From positions 62,001 to 126,000 of the forward strand of contig DATJHO010000016.1 in assembly GCA_035493835.1 (NCBI GenBank): a DNA stretch of 64,000 nt. Direction: 5' to 3'. The translations under genes were made by a program, and so were the position numbers. This DNA comes from DASZTU01 sp035493835. GTDB taxonomy: Bacteria; Pseudomonadota; Alphaproteobacteria; Rhizobiales; Devosiaceae. Under the pieces are notes generated by a model that was given only the letters and a program-made list of their open reading frames with translations, searched no databases and was not told where the DNA came from. Numbering within the stretch: the first letter of the stretch is position 1; every line of letters begins with the position of its first letter. Positions 33,533 through 42,981 of the stretch are shown here, one piece after another.

Positions 33533-35182
33533 CTAGACGACGATGTTGAGACCGCTGGCAGAGACCGTGCCGCGGTAAAGGTTGGTGACGGGGGCTGCGC
33601 CGACGGAATCGATCGTCAAATCATCCTCGCTGGCCTGGGCTTGCGATCCTGAGTTGGCGCGTCCGTTGCCGTTGCCGCCATTCTGGCCGGCGAACGGGTT
33701 CTGGCTCAGCGAGAACTGCAGGCTGGTCTTGGACCCGTCGAGCCCGGCCTGGGTAAGGGCCTGCCCGAGGGCGCCGGCATCCCGCTGCAACAGGGCCAGC
33801 GTCTCCGGGCGCTCGACGGTGAGCTTGGCGCTGACCGCGCCCGAGCTGTCGAAGGCGAGCTTGACATCAACCCGGCCCATTTCGGCCGGGTCGAGCTTGA
33901 TCTCGAATTGATTGCTGCCCGATTGCGCGCGATGGGCAATTTCATAGGCCATCTGCGGCAGGTTGACCTGCGCAGCCGCCGGGGTATAGGCGGCTTGCGC
34001 TGCCTGGGCGGTCGGCGTCGCGGCGTTGAGGCCCGCGGCGGCCTGCGGCGTGATCGCGGTGCCGGAGGCCGAAGTGTCGGAAGCCGGGGTGGCAATGGTG
34101 CCCTGCGCTTGCACGGCTTGCGCGTTGGCGGCATCCGCCGCAGCAGACGACGCCGATTTGCCGCCATCCCCCTTGGAGCCGTCGCCGGTCGAGCGGCCGC
34201 CGAGGCTGCCGGCCGCAGCGCTCTTCAGCCCGGTGACATTATTTGCGGGGGCCGCCTGCGTCGTTCCACTGCTCTTGCTGCTATTATCCGATGTCGAGCT
34301 GTGGGTGCCCGGCAACGCCACATCGCTCGGCAGCTTTAGCTGCGCCGTGCCCAGCGAGGGCTGCAATGTGGGTGCGGGCTGCGGGGTGCCGTGCACCAGG
34401 CCGTTGATGGCGGTCGCGAGCTTGGGATCGGCGCCTGAATCGCTTCCCGCAAGGCCGAGCTGGGTCAGCGTGTCGCTGCTGAGCTTGCTCGGATCGAGCG
34501 ATTTTGCCAAATCGTCCAGCTTGCCGGCGAGGTCGGGTGCCATGGTGCTGAGCGTCTTCGAGAGCGACTGGAGTTTGCCGTCGAGCTGGGTCAGGAGGCC
34601 CTGCGCGGCCGCGATCTCCGCGGCGTCTTTCGCCCCGCCCGCAGCCGTCGAGCCGGCGTCGGTCGAACCGCTGCCACTCGCACCGAGGGCGTTGACGCCC
34701 GGGGTTGAACCAGCGGCCGCATCGGGCGCGGCGCCGGGGGCTTGCGCTGCGAGCCCCAGCGGCTGCTGGACCGAAAGGAAATTCGAGATGGCGTCGAGGG
34801 CGTTCTTGGCCTTCTTGATCAATGCCGGATCGACCGGATTGCCGCTGTTCTCCGCGTCCTGGAGCTGGGTGAGCGAGTCGACCAGATCGTGCAGCAGGCG
34901 GGGCGGGGTGCCGGCACCGTCTGCATCGGTTCCGGCGGCCGACGCGGCATCGCTCGAATTGGTGGTGCCGGGCGCAGCAACACGTGTGAAGCCGGTCTGG
35001 GTTGCCGGCTGTTGCGTCGAGGTCAGCTTGCCGATGGCGCCAGCGACATCGTTGCCGATGTTGCCGACCATATCGAGCAGCGCGCCGAAGCCGCTGCCGG
35101 TCGACTGGTCCGAATTGCTGCTCTGCTGCGGAGCGAAGCCGCTGCCGCCAGAGGTTGGGCTGATCGAAAAGGAAGAGCTCAC
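33533..35182 (-). CDS. fliK: Flagellar hook-length control protein FliK
   Basis: 549 residues. FliK measures hook length and switches export specificity. The long N-terminal part (1-370) is low-complexity, rich in Ser, Ala, Gln and Thr, as expected for the ruler. The C-terminal Flg_hook domain (about 400-500) has FEIKLDPAEMGRVDVKLAFD, AKLTVERPETLALLQRD and LTQAGLDGSKTSLQFSL. GTG start at 35182. A strong sigma-54 promoter sits 40-56 bases upstream. fliK and flgD form a two-gene unit. Confidence 0.92.
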   Translation of the reverse strand: MSSSFSISPTSGGSGFAPQQSSNSDQSTGSGFGALLDMVGNIGNDVAGAIGKLTSTQQPATQTGFTRVAAPGTTNSSDAASAAGTDADGAGTPPRLLHDLVDSLTQLQDAENSGNPVDPALIKKAKNALDAISNFLSVQQPLGLAAQAPGAAPDAAAGSTPGVNALGASGSGSTDAGSTAAGGAKDAAEIAAAQGLLTQLDGKLQSLSKTLSTMAPDLAGKLDDLAKSLDPSKLSSDTLTQLGLAGSDSGADPKLATAINGLVHGTPQPAPTLQPSLGTAQLKLPSDVALPGTHSSTSDNSSKSSGTTQAAPANNVTGLKSAAAGSLGGRSTGDGSKGDGGKSASSAAADAANAQAVQAQGTIATPASDTSASGTAITPQAAAGLNAATPTAQAAQAAYTPAAAQVNLPQMAYEIAHRAQSGSNQFEIKLDPAEMGRVDVKLAFDSSGAVSAKLTVERPETLALLQRDAGALGQALTQAGLDGSKTSLQFSLSQNPFAGQNGGNGNGRANSGSQAQASEDDLTIDSVGAAPVTNLYRGTVSASGLNIVV

Positions 35183-35221
35183 AGAACGCGCCTAATTGAC
35201 GAGGGTATCCGCCAATTCCTT

Positions 35222-35238
35222 TGCAAGCGCCCTGCCAG
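35222..35238 (-). promoter_or_regulatory. Sigma-54 promoter of fliK-flgD
   Basis: On the minus strand CTGGCAGGGCGCTTGCA matches the -24/-12 consensus TGGCAC-N5-TTGCA with one difference (G for C at the sixth base). The diagnostic GG (35236-35235) and GC (35224-35223) are exactly 10 bases apart. The predicted start point near 35211 leaves a 30-base leader before fliK. FlbD from this window is the natural activator. Confidence 0.8.
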
Positions 35239-35440
35239 TTTTTCCTTTGCCAAAAAAAATCATTTGAAACCAAGGGCTTGTAGGCTTTTGTCGGGTAAAT
35301 ATGAAGCGCCGCGCCCGGCAGGATCGGCGCCTCAAGCCGGCCCGATGGGCAAGAATTGCCGGCCCGAGTTGAATCTGGATCTGAATTGCCCTACACGGCA
35401 GCCTTCCGCTGGCCCTTGACCCCAACCGGAAGAGATAGAG

Positions 35441-36586
35441 ATGAATTCGCTTGATATCGACAAGCGTCCCCAGGACACGCGTGTCGTGGTGGCCATGTCC
35501 GGTGGCGTTGACAGTTCAGTCGTCGCGGGCCTCCTTGCCCGTGAAGGCTATGACGTGGTGGGCGTCACGCTGCAGCTTTATGACCATGGCGAAGCGACGC
35601 ACCGCAAGGGCGCCTGCTGTGCGGGGCAGGACATTCACGATGCCCGCCGCGTTGCGGCAGCGCTGGGCATCCCCCATTATGTGCTGGACTATGAGCAGCG
35701 GTTCCGCGACGCGGTGATTGCGCCTTTCGCCAACGCCTATCGGCAGGGCGAAACGCCCGTGCCGTGCATCGCCTGCAACCAGAGCGTCAAGTTCGTCGAC
35801 CTGATGGAAGTGGCGCAGGATCTGGGTGCTGACGTGCTGGCGACCGGCCACTATGTGCAGACGCGGCTGGTCGATGGCCGTCGCCATCTGTTCCGGCCAG
35901 TCGATACCGATCGCGACCAGAGCTATTTCCTGTTCGCCACCACTCAGGCGCAGCTCGATTTCCTGCGGTTCCCGCTTGGCGGGATGGGCAAGGACGAGGT
36001 CCGCGCGCTGGCCCGCGAGATGGGGCTGATCGTTGCCGAAAAGCACGACAGCCAGGACATCTGCTTCGTGCCGCAAGGAAATTATGCCGATATCATCCGC
36101 AAGATGCATCCGGAGGCCCATGCCGGGGGCGAGATCGTGCACCTCGACGGCCGCGTACTCGGTCGGCACGAGGGCATCATCAATTACACCATCGGGCAGC
36201 GCCGCGGCCTCGGTATCGCGGCGGCCGAGCCGCTCTATGTGGTCAAGCTGGAGCACCAGACGGGCCGCGTCATCGTCGGCCCGCGCGAGGCATTGAAGAC
36301 CCATACGGTCAGGCTGCGTGATGTGAATTGGCTCGGCGCGCGCCCCTTGGCGGAACTCACGGCCGGCAATGGCGCGCCGATCGAGGTCAAAGTCCGCTCC
36401 ACCCGTCCGCCGCAGCAGGCGGTGATCGGGGTGGAGGACGGCGAGGTCGTGGTGACGCTGATCGCCGGCGAATACGGCATCTCGCCGGGCCAGGCCTGCG
36501 TGTTTTACACCGACGACAGCGACACGTCCGAAGTGCTGGGCGGGGGCTTTATTGCCGAGGCGGTGCCCCGGGCGCTGGTGGCATAG
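35441..36586 (+). CDS. mnmA: tRNA-specific 2-thiouridylase MnmA
   Basis: 381 residues. MnmA activates U34 of Lys, Glu and Gln tRNAs with ATP and inserts sulfur to make 2-thiouridine. The PP-loop SGGVDSS spans residues 20-26. The two catalytic Cys are C112 (in VPCIACNQSVKF) and C208 (HDSQDICFVP). The central and C-terminal domains include TIGQRRGLGI and GQACVFY. Length is normal and the ATG has AGAG a few bases upstream. Its end overlaps a small convergent gene by 38 bases. Confidence 0.96.
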   Translation: MNSLDIDKRPQDTRVVVAMSGGVDSSVVAGLLAREGYDVVGVTLQLYDHGEATHRKGACCAGQDIHDARRVAAALGIPHYVLDYEQRFRDAVIAPFANAYRQGETPVPCIACNQSVKFVDLMEVAQDLGADVLATGHYVQTRLVDGRRHLFRPVDTDRDQSYFLFATTQAQLDFLRFPLGGMGKDEVRALAREMGLIVAEKHDSQDICFVPQGNYADIIRKMHPEAHAGGEIVHLDGRVLGRHEGIINYTIGQRRGLGIAAAEPLYVVKLEHQTGRVIVGPREALKTHTVRLRDVNWLGARPLAELTAGNGAPIEVKVRSTRPPQQAVIGVEDGEVVVTLIAGEYGISPGQACVFYTDDSDTSEVLGGGFIAEAVPRALVA

Positions 36587-36746
36587 GCGCGGCCGTCACC
36601 GCAGTCGAGGAATCGCCCGCGTCATCCCGTTCCTCATGCCACGTTCCCAGGATCGTCGTGATCGACACCAGGATGGCGAAGCCGAAGAAGATCAGCAGGA
36701 AAATCCGGCTTTTCGTCAGGCCGCGCTTGTCGTCATTTTCTGCCAT
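36549..36746 (-). CDS. Small single-pass membrane protein
   Basis: 65 residues: a charged cytoplasmic N-terminus (MAENDDKRGLTKSR), one membrane helix (about 15-36, IFLLIFFGFAILVSITTILG) and a 28-residue Asp/Ala/Pro tail. Acid-then-basic flanks give a clear topology. The function is unknown. The last 38 bases overlap the mnmA 3' end. The start is ATG at 36746, with a weak ACGGA upstream; the longer open frame is not supported. The existence of the gene rests on the clean helix and codon use, so confidence is moderate. Confidence 0.6.
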   Translation of the reverse strand: MAENDDKRGLTKSRIFLLIFFGFAILVSITTILGTWHEERDDAGDSSTAVTAAPMPPAPGAPPRQ

Positions 36747-36948
36747 CTTATTCCGTCTCGTTCGATGCCACAGACTAGTGCGCCGGCGCGGATCCCGCCA
36801 TCCCGCCGTGCAAAATTCTCCTCTACGCGATGCTGTCCGGGCCTCCGTGTCCACCGTTCACTGGCGACGGGTTCAGCGATCTCGGCGCAACCCCCACCGC
36901 CCCAAAACATTCCTCCCTGAATCGCAATCACAGCCGGTGGAGGAAAGA

Positions 36949-37653
36949 ATGATCGATCGACCGGCCATGCCGATCCCGCACGATTTGCGGCAAGGCCAGC
37001 AAGGCGAGCTCGGACTGGGCGCCGAGGAGGAAATCACCGCGCTCAGTGAGGCGCGCGTGGCGGCCGCCACTTGCACGCGCTGCCACCTCTTCGAGCACGC
37101 CACCCAGACCGTGTTCGGCGAGGGACCGGCGCGCGCAAAAATCATGTTCGTGGGCGAGCAGCCGGGCGACCAGGAAGACCTCGCCGGCGAGCCCTTCGTC
37201 GGGCCGGCCGGGCAGGTGTTCGATGTCGCTCTTGCTGCGGCGGGGATTGACCGCAAATCGGTCTACGTCACCAATGCCGTCAAGCACTTCAAATTCGAGC
37301 CACGTGGCAAGCGGCGCATCCACCAGAAGCCCAATGCCAACGAGATTCGGGCCTGCCGCTTCTGGCTCGGCCTCGAGCGCGAATTCGTCAAACCCCGGCT
37401 GATCGTTGCGATGGGAGCCACCGCCGTTGCCAGCCTTTTGGGCAAGAGTGCTTCGATTTCGTCCTTGCGTGGGAAGGCCATCGAGCTCGATGACGGCACG
37501 CCGATGCGGGCGACGGTCCACCCCTCATTCCTGCTCCGCATCGTTGACCGCGCCGAGGCCGCTGCGGAACGGAAACGCTTCGAGGCGGACATGCTGGCGA
37601 TTCGCGACTTTGCTGACAAGCTGGAGCCGAAGAGCACGACCCAACCGGGCTGA
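36949..37653 (+). CDS. UdgX-type uracil-DNA glycosylase
   Basis: 234 residues. Uracil-DNA glycosylase superfamily, family 4-like. Motif A is GEQPGDQEDLAGEPFVGPAG (about 70-89), with Cys42/Cys45 in TCTRCHLF as probable iron-sulfur ligands, and VHPSFLLR as the second active-site motif. The insertion KRRIH (121-125) is the mark of UdgX, in which the His of this loop attacks the sugar and leaves the enzyme covalently joined to uracil-bearing DNA. That His (125) is present, so the same suicide reaction is expected. ATG at 36949 has GGAGG upstream; the longer frame runs into the small gene on the other strand. Confidence 0.9.
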   Translation: MIDRPAMPIPHDLRQGQQGELGLGAEEEITALSEARVAAATCTRCHLFEHATQTVFGEGPARAKIMFVGEQPGDQEDLAGEPFVGPAGQVFDVALAAAGIDRKSVYVTNAVKHFKFEPRGKRRIHQKPNANEIRACRFWLGLEREFVKPRLIVAMGATAVASLLGKSASISSLRGKAIELDDGTPMRATVHPSFLLRIVDRAEAAAERKRFEADMLAIRDFADKLEPKSTTQPG

Positions 37654-37687
37654 GGACCCGGTTCCGCGTTCGACTTCGACTCCCGTG

Positions 37688-39046
37688 TTATTGCCGGAAG
37701 GTGTGGCTCAGTTCCTCGGTGAGCGGGCCCGTGAGGTAGGACCAGAGGGTCCGGTCGCCGGTGCGGATAAAAACCTCTGCCGGCATGCCGGGAACAAGCC
37801 TGGCCTCCTGCGGCAGCTTGCCCCGCTCGCTGTCTGGCACGTCCACGCGCACGGAATAATATTCGACGCCGGTATTGGGATCGCGCGTCAGGTCGGGCGA
37901 TATCATCTTGACCTTCCCCGTGAGCTGCGGGGTCGTGCGGGTGTCGAACCCGGAGAGCTGCACGTTGACGTCCTGCTCAAGATGGAGCTTGTCGATATCG
38001 AGCGGGCTGACGCGCGTGTCGATCAGCAGGTGGTTTTCCTGCGGCACGATCATCATCAACGTGTCGCCCGGGGCCACGACGCCCCCGACCGTATGCACGA
38101 CCGATTCGTGCACGGTGCCGGCAATCGGCGCCTTGATGTCGAGCCGGGTCAGCTTGTCCTCGGCGGAAATCTTGTTCTGCATCAGCTCGGCAACCTTTTG
38201 CGAGGCCGCCTGCAGGTCGTTGAGCACCTGGGCGTGAAAGTCGGTATAGAGCTGGTTACGCTGCATTTGCAGCTGCGAGATGTTCGCTTCAGCAGAGGCG
38301 ATGGAGGCGACAAAGCCGCCGGCCTGGCCCTCGAGCTGCGCCTGGGTCCGCTTCATGTCGTTGACGCGCTGGATCTCGACCAGGCCCTGCGAGAACAGTT
38401 TCGCCAGGTTGGCGTTTTCGGCGCGAGTCAGGTCGAGCTGGCGGTTAGTGGCGTCCTGCTGCGACTTCAAGCCCTGGATTTCCGACTGTTTTTGGGAAAT
38501 CTGCTGGTCGAGCTGGGCCGCCTGGGCCTCGAGCGACTGCTTGCGCGTCTGGCGCAGCCTTTCCTGGTCGCCCATACTGGCGGCAAGGTCAGGATCGGCT
38601 GGCCAGTTGCCCACGATCGAGGGCATCAGCATGCGGGGCGCATCGGTGCTTTCCGCGGTCAACCGCGAGTCCGCGCCGATGGCGTCGCGCAACTGCGACA
38701 GCACTACGTCGAGGTTGGCGCGTATGGCGACATCGTCGAGGCGCACCAAAGGCTGTCCCGCCGCCACCTTGTCGTCGTCCCTGACGAGGATCTGCTTGAC
38801 GATGCCGCCTTCCTGGTGCTGCACCCGCTTGGATCCGCCATCGACCACGACGAGGCCGTTGGCGATCACCGCTCCGGCGATCTGGGTGGTTGCCGCCGTG
38901 CCGCCGAGGCCGAAGACCAGGGCCGCGATGATGCCGACGCCGACAAAACCGTGGCGCCTGAGGCTGAGCATGCTGGGCGAGAGGATCTCACTCGGCGGCA
39001 GGCCTCTCAAGCCCGCGATTCTCATGGTCATTTTTGCGTCTTTCAT
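37688..39046 (-). CDS. Type I secretion adaptor (HlyD family)
   Basis: 452 residues. Periplasmic adaptor linking an ABC exporter to an outer-membrane channel. One N-terminal membrane helix (about 33-58), a lipoyl-like half (KRVQHQEGGIVKQILVRDDD), a long alpha-hairpin (about 130-290, rich in Gln, Ala, Leu and Glu) and a beta-barrel half with the HlyD segment LVPGMPAEVFI near the end. ATG at 39046 overlaps the exporter gene by 59 bases; 39031 is an alternative. A TolC-type partner is not in the window. Confidence 0.92.
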   Translation of the reverse strand: MKDAKMTMRIAGLRGLPPSEILSPSMLSLRRHGFVGVGIIAALVFGLGGTAATTQIAGAVIANGLVVVDGGSKRVQHQEGGIVKQILVRDDDKVAAGQPLVRLDDVAIRANLDVVLSQLRDAIGADSRLTAESTDAPRMLMPSIVGNWPADPDLAASMGDQERLRQTRKQSLEAQAAQLDQQISQKQSEIQGLKSQQDATNRQLDLTRAENANLAKLFSQGLVEIQRVNDMKRTQAQLEGQAGGFVASIASAEANISQLQMQRNQLYTDFHAQVLNDLQAASQKVAELMQNKISAEDKLTRLDIKAPIAGTVHESVVHTVGGVVAPGDTLMMIVPQENHLLIDTRVSPLDIDKLHLEQDVNVQLSGFDTRTTPQLTGKVKMISPDLTRDPNTGVEYYSVRVDVPDSERGKLPQEARLVPGMPAEVFIRTGDRTLWSYLTGPLTEELSHTFRQ

Positions 39047-40826
39047 CGACCGTTGGGGGCTGCGTAATCTGACGCAGCACGGTTTCCTTGGCGCCGAACA
39101 GGACCTGGCGGCCCTCGCGCATGAACAGCAGCTTGTTTACCGAGGCGACGGCGCTTGGCCGGTGGGCAATGACGATGACGATCGCGCCGCGCTTGCGGGC
39201 ATCCATCAGCGCCTCGGTCAGGGCGGCATCGCCTTCGGCGTCGAGATTGGAATTGGGCTCATCGAGGACGATCAGGAACGGGTCGCCGAACAGCGCCCGC
39301 GCCAATCCTATGCGCTGCCGCTGGCCCGCCGAGAGGATCGAGCCGCGCTCGCCGATGCGGGTGTCATAGCCATCGGGCAGCGAGGTGATGAGTTCGTGCA
39401 CGCGCGCCGCATTGGCCGCCCGCAACACCGCATTGACGTCCGGCTCGGGCTGGAAGTGGCTGATGTTTTCGGCGATGGTGCCGTCGAACAGCTCGACCGC
39501 CTGCGGCAGGTAGCCGAAGGTCTGCCCCAATCTTTCGGGGTCGTAGTGCGAGCGCTCCGAGCCATCGAGCCGGACCTCGCCGGCAAGGATGGGCCAGACG
39601 CCCACCAGGGCGCGCGCCACCGATGATTTGCCCGAGCCCGACAGCCCGATGATGCCCATGCCGTCGCCGGCGACGAGGTTGAAGTCAACGCCCGCGGCGA
39701 CCGCGGGCAGGCGGATATCGGGGCCGGTAACGAGGTTGTTGACGCTCACATTGTTCACGGGCAACGGGAGGTCGGTCTTGGGCGGCGCCACGGCGGCGAA
39801 CTCGAGGGCCTGGCGGATGCGCGTGGTCGCCTGCCGGGCACCGGTAAAGCCCCGCCAATGTGCCACGACCTGCTCGACCGGCGCGAGTGCCCGCGAGGTG
39901 AGGATCGAGCAGGCGATCATCAGGCCGCCCGTCAGTTGCCCCTGGATCACCAGATAGGCACCCACGGCCAGCACTGCCGATTGCAGCAGGTAGCGGAACC
40001 CCTTGGTCGCCGACGTGTAAAAGGCCGACCGGTCGGCGGAGCGTTGCTGCGTCGCGACCAGGCGTTCGGCCGATTGTTGCCAGCGGGCAGAGATCGCGCC
40101 GAGCATGCCCATGGCGATGATTGATTCCGCGTTGGTGCGGGCATCGTCGGTGTGGGCGCTCCGCTCCGATGCGGCGACCGTCGTCGCCATAGCGGGCTTG
40201 CGAGAATGCAATTCGTTGACGACAAGGAGCGCGCAGATCACGACCGCCCCCAGCGTTGCCATCAGCCCCAGCAGCGGATGCAGCATGAAGGCCAGCACGA
40301 GGTAGATGGGCATCCAGGGCAGGTCGAGGAGCGAGATCGGGCCCATGCCGGAAGCGAATTGCCGGAGGCTGTCGAGGTCGCGGATCGGATCGGCGGCCAG
40401 CCCCAGCCGCGAACTCAGCTTCTGCTTGATCGCGGCCCGGAACAGCGCGATGGCGAGCCGCTCGTGGATCAGCCCGCCCAGGCGGGCGGCCATTCGCGCC
40501 CGCACCCATTCGATCAGGGCATAAAACCCATAGAGCGCGACCGCGATGGCGGTCAGGGCGACGAGGGTGGGCATCGAACGGCTCGGCAGGACGCGGTCGT
40601 AGACCTGCAGCATGAAGACCGAGCCGGTCAGCATAAGCACGTTGGAGGTGACGCTCAGGCCGAAGAGGATGGCAATCGGACCGCCGGCGACATTAACCAG
40701 GTCGCCTAGCGGGTTAAACGCTAAGCCATTGCGTACATTATGCAAGTTTTCGACCCCGCTATCAAGTTCTGGGTAGATCGTGGCCCGTGCGGCCAATAAA
40801 ACCTGCTTCATCGCGCCGTTTGGCAT
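38988..40826 (-). CDS. Type I secretion ABC exporter (PrtD/HasD-like)
   Basis: About 612 residues. A half-size ABC exporter that drives one-step secretion of proteins with C-terminal signals. The membrane domain (about 40-320) begins PLGDLVNVAGGPIAILFGLS and has the family FMLQVYDRVLPSRSMPTLVA segment. The ATPase domain has Walker A GLSGSGKSS, Q-loop LPQAVELFDGTIAENI, signature LSAGQRQRIGLARALF and Walker B FLIVLDEPNSNLD. No N-terminal C39 peptidase is present, which fits large RTX-type substrates. Start uncertain between 40826 and 40811 (ATG), with a TTG at 40865 also in frame. Confidence 0.92.
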   Translation of the reverse strand: MPNGAMKQVLLAARATIYPELDSGVENLHNVRNGLAFNPLGDLVNVAGGPIAILFGLSVTSNVLMLTGSVFMLQVYDRVLPSRSMPTLVALTAIAVALYGFYALIEWVRARMAARLGGLIHERLAIALFRAAIKQKLSSRLGLAADPIRDLDSLRQFASGMGPISLLDLPWMPIYLVLAFMLHPLLGLMATLGAVVICALLVVNELHSRKPAMATTVAASERSAHTDDARTNAESIIAMGMLGAISARWQQSAERLVATQQRSADRSAFYTSATKGFRYLLQSAVLAVGAYLVIQGQLTGGLMIACSILTSRALAPVEQVVAHWRGFTGARQATTRIRQALEFAAVAPPKTDLPLPVNNVSVNNLVTGPDIRLPAVAAGVDFNLVAGDGMGIIGLSGSGKSSVARALVGVWPILAGEVRLDGSERSHYDPERLGQTFGYLPQAVELFDGTIAENISHFQPEPDVNAVLRAANAARVHELITSLPDGYDTRIGERGSILSAGQRQRIGLARALFGDPFLIVLDEPNSNLDAEGDAALTEALMDARKRGAIVIVIAHRPSAVASVNKLLFMREGRQVLFGAKETVLRQITQPPTVDERRKNDHENRGLERPAAE

Positions 40827-41440
40827 AGTTTCGGGAAAGCAGCGACAGGTTTCGCGTGGGTTCAATTGAAAAAAATTGTCGGTTTAAAGGCGGCGTAACT
40901 CGAAAGAGTCCCGGTGCGCGGCGCGGTGGGCTGTTGTTGTTGCCGTCGCAACGGCAACACTGCGCCATTACCCCGTTGAGGGAAAAGCAGAAATCCCACG
41001 CTGGTGAAGCGCCGGCGGCGCGTGTCTGCAGGCGCCGCGAATTAGCCCGGCTATCGCCTGCTTGAGCGTGCTCGCCCGTTCAATGGCTAACCCGCGCCCC
41101 GCCGGACGGTGCGGAATCGCACCAAAAGCACGACTCAACGCCTGCTTGAGCTCATGCTTGAGTTCATCTGGCATTCCCCTGGGCCGACTTGCACTAGCCC
41201 GGAGGAGGAGCTCGGCTCGCTCATAAATACTAATGTAACATCGGATTCCATGGTTCATCCCGATGTCGTGCTTGCCGATAAACAATGCTCACTAAGCAGC
41301 TTATGTATATTGCTCGCAGCGAGGTCGCTGCTAGGTTGTTCATCGAAATTATCTTTTGTCGAGATCAGCAATACTCGCAGATAGCGGCGACACACCCCAG
41401 GGTGCAAGCGGCTGGTGCGTCTTTAACGAGAGGGCGAGTT
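40827..41440. other. Gene-free region between exporter and glycan operon
   Basis: No convincing gene; a 105-codon frame on the minus strand (40968-41285) has no family features. Base composition turns AT-rich at 41215-41370. A perfect dyad, GCAGCGA-GG-TCGCTGC (41316-41331), lies about 110 bases before the glycan operon and may be an operator. The divergent promoters of both flanking units should lie here. Confidence 0.5.
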
Positions 41441-41947
41441 TTGACGATCGCGCGTGTTGTTATGGAGGCGGGCGCCCTCATCCACCAGCCTGACCTTGTT
41501 AATCTCTATGATTGCCGGATTGGCGAGGGCAGCCGCGTCGGCAGTTTCGTCGAAATCCAGAAGAACGCCGTCATCGGCCGCAACTGCAAGATTTCGAGCC
41601 ACAGCTTCATTTGCGAGGGCGTGACGTTGGAGGACGGGGTCTTCATCGGCCACGGCGTCATGTTCACCAACGACACCTATCCGCGGGCGACCACGGCGGC
41701 GGGCGCCCTGCAGGCCGCGGCCGATTGGACCGTGATGCCCACCTTGGTGAGGCGCAACGCTTCGATCGGCAGCAACGCCACCATCCTGCCGGGTGTCACC
41801 ATCGGCGCGGGCGCAATAGTCGGCGCGGGCGCGGTGGTGACCCGCGACGTCCCCGATTACGCCATCGTCGCCGGGGTGCCGGCGTCCATCATCAACTGGG
41901 TCGAGCAGCCTGAAGCTGCCGCAAACGCCGGGAGAGGCAACTCATGA
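41441..41947 (+). CDS. Left-handed beta-helix N-acetyltransferase (WbpD/WlbB-like)
   Basis: About 168 residues made mostly of hexapeptide repeats (IGEGSRVGSFVEIQKNAVIG, VFIGHGVMFTNDTYP, SIGSNATILPGVTIGAGAIV), a trimeric acyl-CoA-dependent acetyltransferase. The HGVMFTNDTYPRA loop matches enzymes that acetylate the 3-amino group of UDP-2-acetamido-3-amino-glucuronate. The next two genes are the dehydrogenase and aminotransferase of that same pathway, which supports the assignment. The start is uncertain (TTG 41441 or ATG 41462); the frame is open further upstream. It overlaps the next gene by ATGA. Confidence 0.85.
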   Translation: MTIARVVMEAGALIHQPDLVNLYDCRIGEGSRVGSFVEIQKNAVIGRNCKISSHSFICEGVTLEDGVFIGHGVMFTNDTYPRATTAAGALQAAADWTVMPTLVRRNASIGSNATILPGVTIGAGAIVGAGAVVTRDVPDYAIVAGVPASIINWVEQPEAAANAGRGNS

Positions 41948-42981
41948 TCGGCATCGCCGTCGTCGGCTACGGGTATTGGGGACCAAATCTGGTGCGCAAT
42001 TTCTGGGACATCCCGGGCGCGCAATTGCTGTGGGTCTGCGATCTCAAGACCGAGAGGCTCGCGGGCATGCGCAAGCGCTATCCCGCCGTCGAGATCACCG
42101 AAAACTTCGATCAGGTGCTGCAGGATCCGCGCGTCAATGCGGTCGCCATCGCAACGCCGGTCTCCACGCACTTTGCCCTGGCCATGCGGGCGCTCAAGGC
42201 GGGCAAGAGCGTCTTCGTGGAAAAGCCGATCGCCCCGACCGTCGAGCAGGTGGAGCGCCTGATCGATGAAGCCGACCGGCGCGGCCTGGTGCTCGCGGTC
42301 GATCATACCTTCATCCACACCGGTGCAGTCCGCAAGATGCGGGACATCATCCAGACCGACCTGGGGGACATCTACTATTACGACTCGGTCCGCGTGAATC
42401 TCGGCCTCTTCCAGCACGACGTAAGCGTGATCTGGGATCTGGCGGTGCATGATCTTTCGATCATGGATTTCGTGCTGCCCCAGCGGCCGGTGGCGATTTC
42501 GGCGACCGGCATCTCGCATGTGCCCGGGTCGCCGGAAAACATCGCCTATTTGACCGTGCATTTCGACAGCAAGGTCATCGGCCACATCCACGTCAACTGG
42601 CTGGCCCCGGTGAAGGTGCGGCGCACGCTGGTGGGCGGCAGCCACAAGATGATCGTCTATGACGATCTGGAGCCAAGCGAGAAGATCAAGGTCTACGACC
42701 GGGGCATCACGCTCGACAATTCGTCGGCGCGGCGCGGCGACAAGGTGCGCCAGATGCAGGTTGGCTACCGCACCGGCGACATGACCGCGCCGCACCTCGA
42801 TATCACCGAGGCGCTGAGCAGCGAGTTGCGCGAGTTCGTCACCTGCGTTGAGCGCGGCAGCCGGCCCGCCGCAGATGGCCAGGCCGGCCTTCGCGTAGTG
42901 CGCATGCTGGAAGCGGCAACGCGGTCGCTGGCGCAGCGTGGCGCGCCGGTGGAAGTCGATGGGGGGAGGGTTTTGGCATGA
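41944..42981 (+). CDS. Gfo/Idh/MocA-family sugar dehydrogenase (WbpB/WlbA-like)
   Basis: 345 residues. NAD-dependent oxidoreductase with an N-terminal Rossmann motif GYGYWGPN (about 8-15), the catalytic EKPIAPT (about 95-101), and DHTFIHTGAVRKM (about 120-132). In WbpB/WlbA these enzymes oxidise C3 of UDP-2-acetamido-glucuronate before amination. The placement between the acetyltransferase and aminotransferase with 4-base overlaps on both sides indicates a single coupled pathway. The UDP-GlcNAc 6-dehydrogenase needed earlier is not in the window. Confidence 0.9.
   Translation: MIGIAVVGYGYWGPNLVRNFWDIPGAQLLWVCDLKTERLAGMRKRYPAVEITENFDQVLQDPRVNAVAIATPVSTHFALAMRALKAGKSVFVEKPIAPTVEQVERLIDEADRRGLVLAVDHTFIHTGAVRKMRDIIQTDLGDIYYYDSVRVNLGLFQHDVSVIWDLAVHDLSIMDFVLPQRPVAISATGISHVPGSPENIAYLTVHFDSKVIGHIHVNWLAPVKVRRTLVGGSHKMIVYDDLEPSEKIKVYDRGITLDNSSARRGDKVRQMQVGYRTGDMTAPHLDITEALSSELREFVTCVERGSRPAADGQAGLRVVRMLEAATRSLAQRGAPVEVDGGRVLA

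Noticed and set aside
40968..41285. 105-codon minus-strand frame before the glycan operon
   Set aside because: No family features or ribosome site; it overlaps the expected promoter region.
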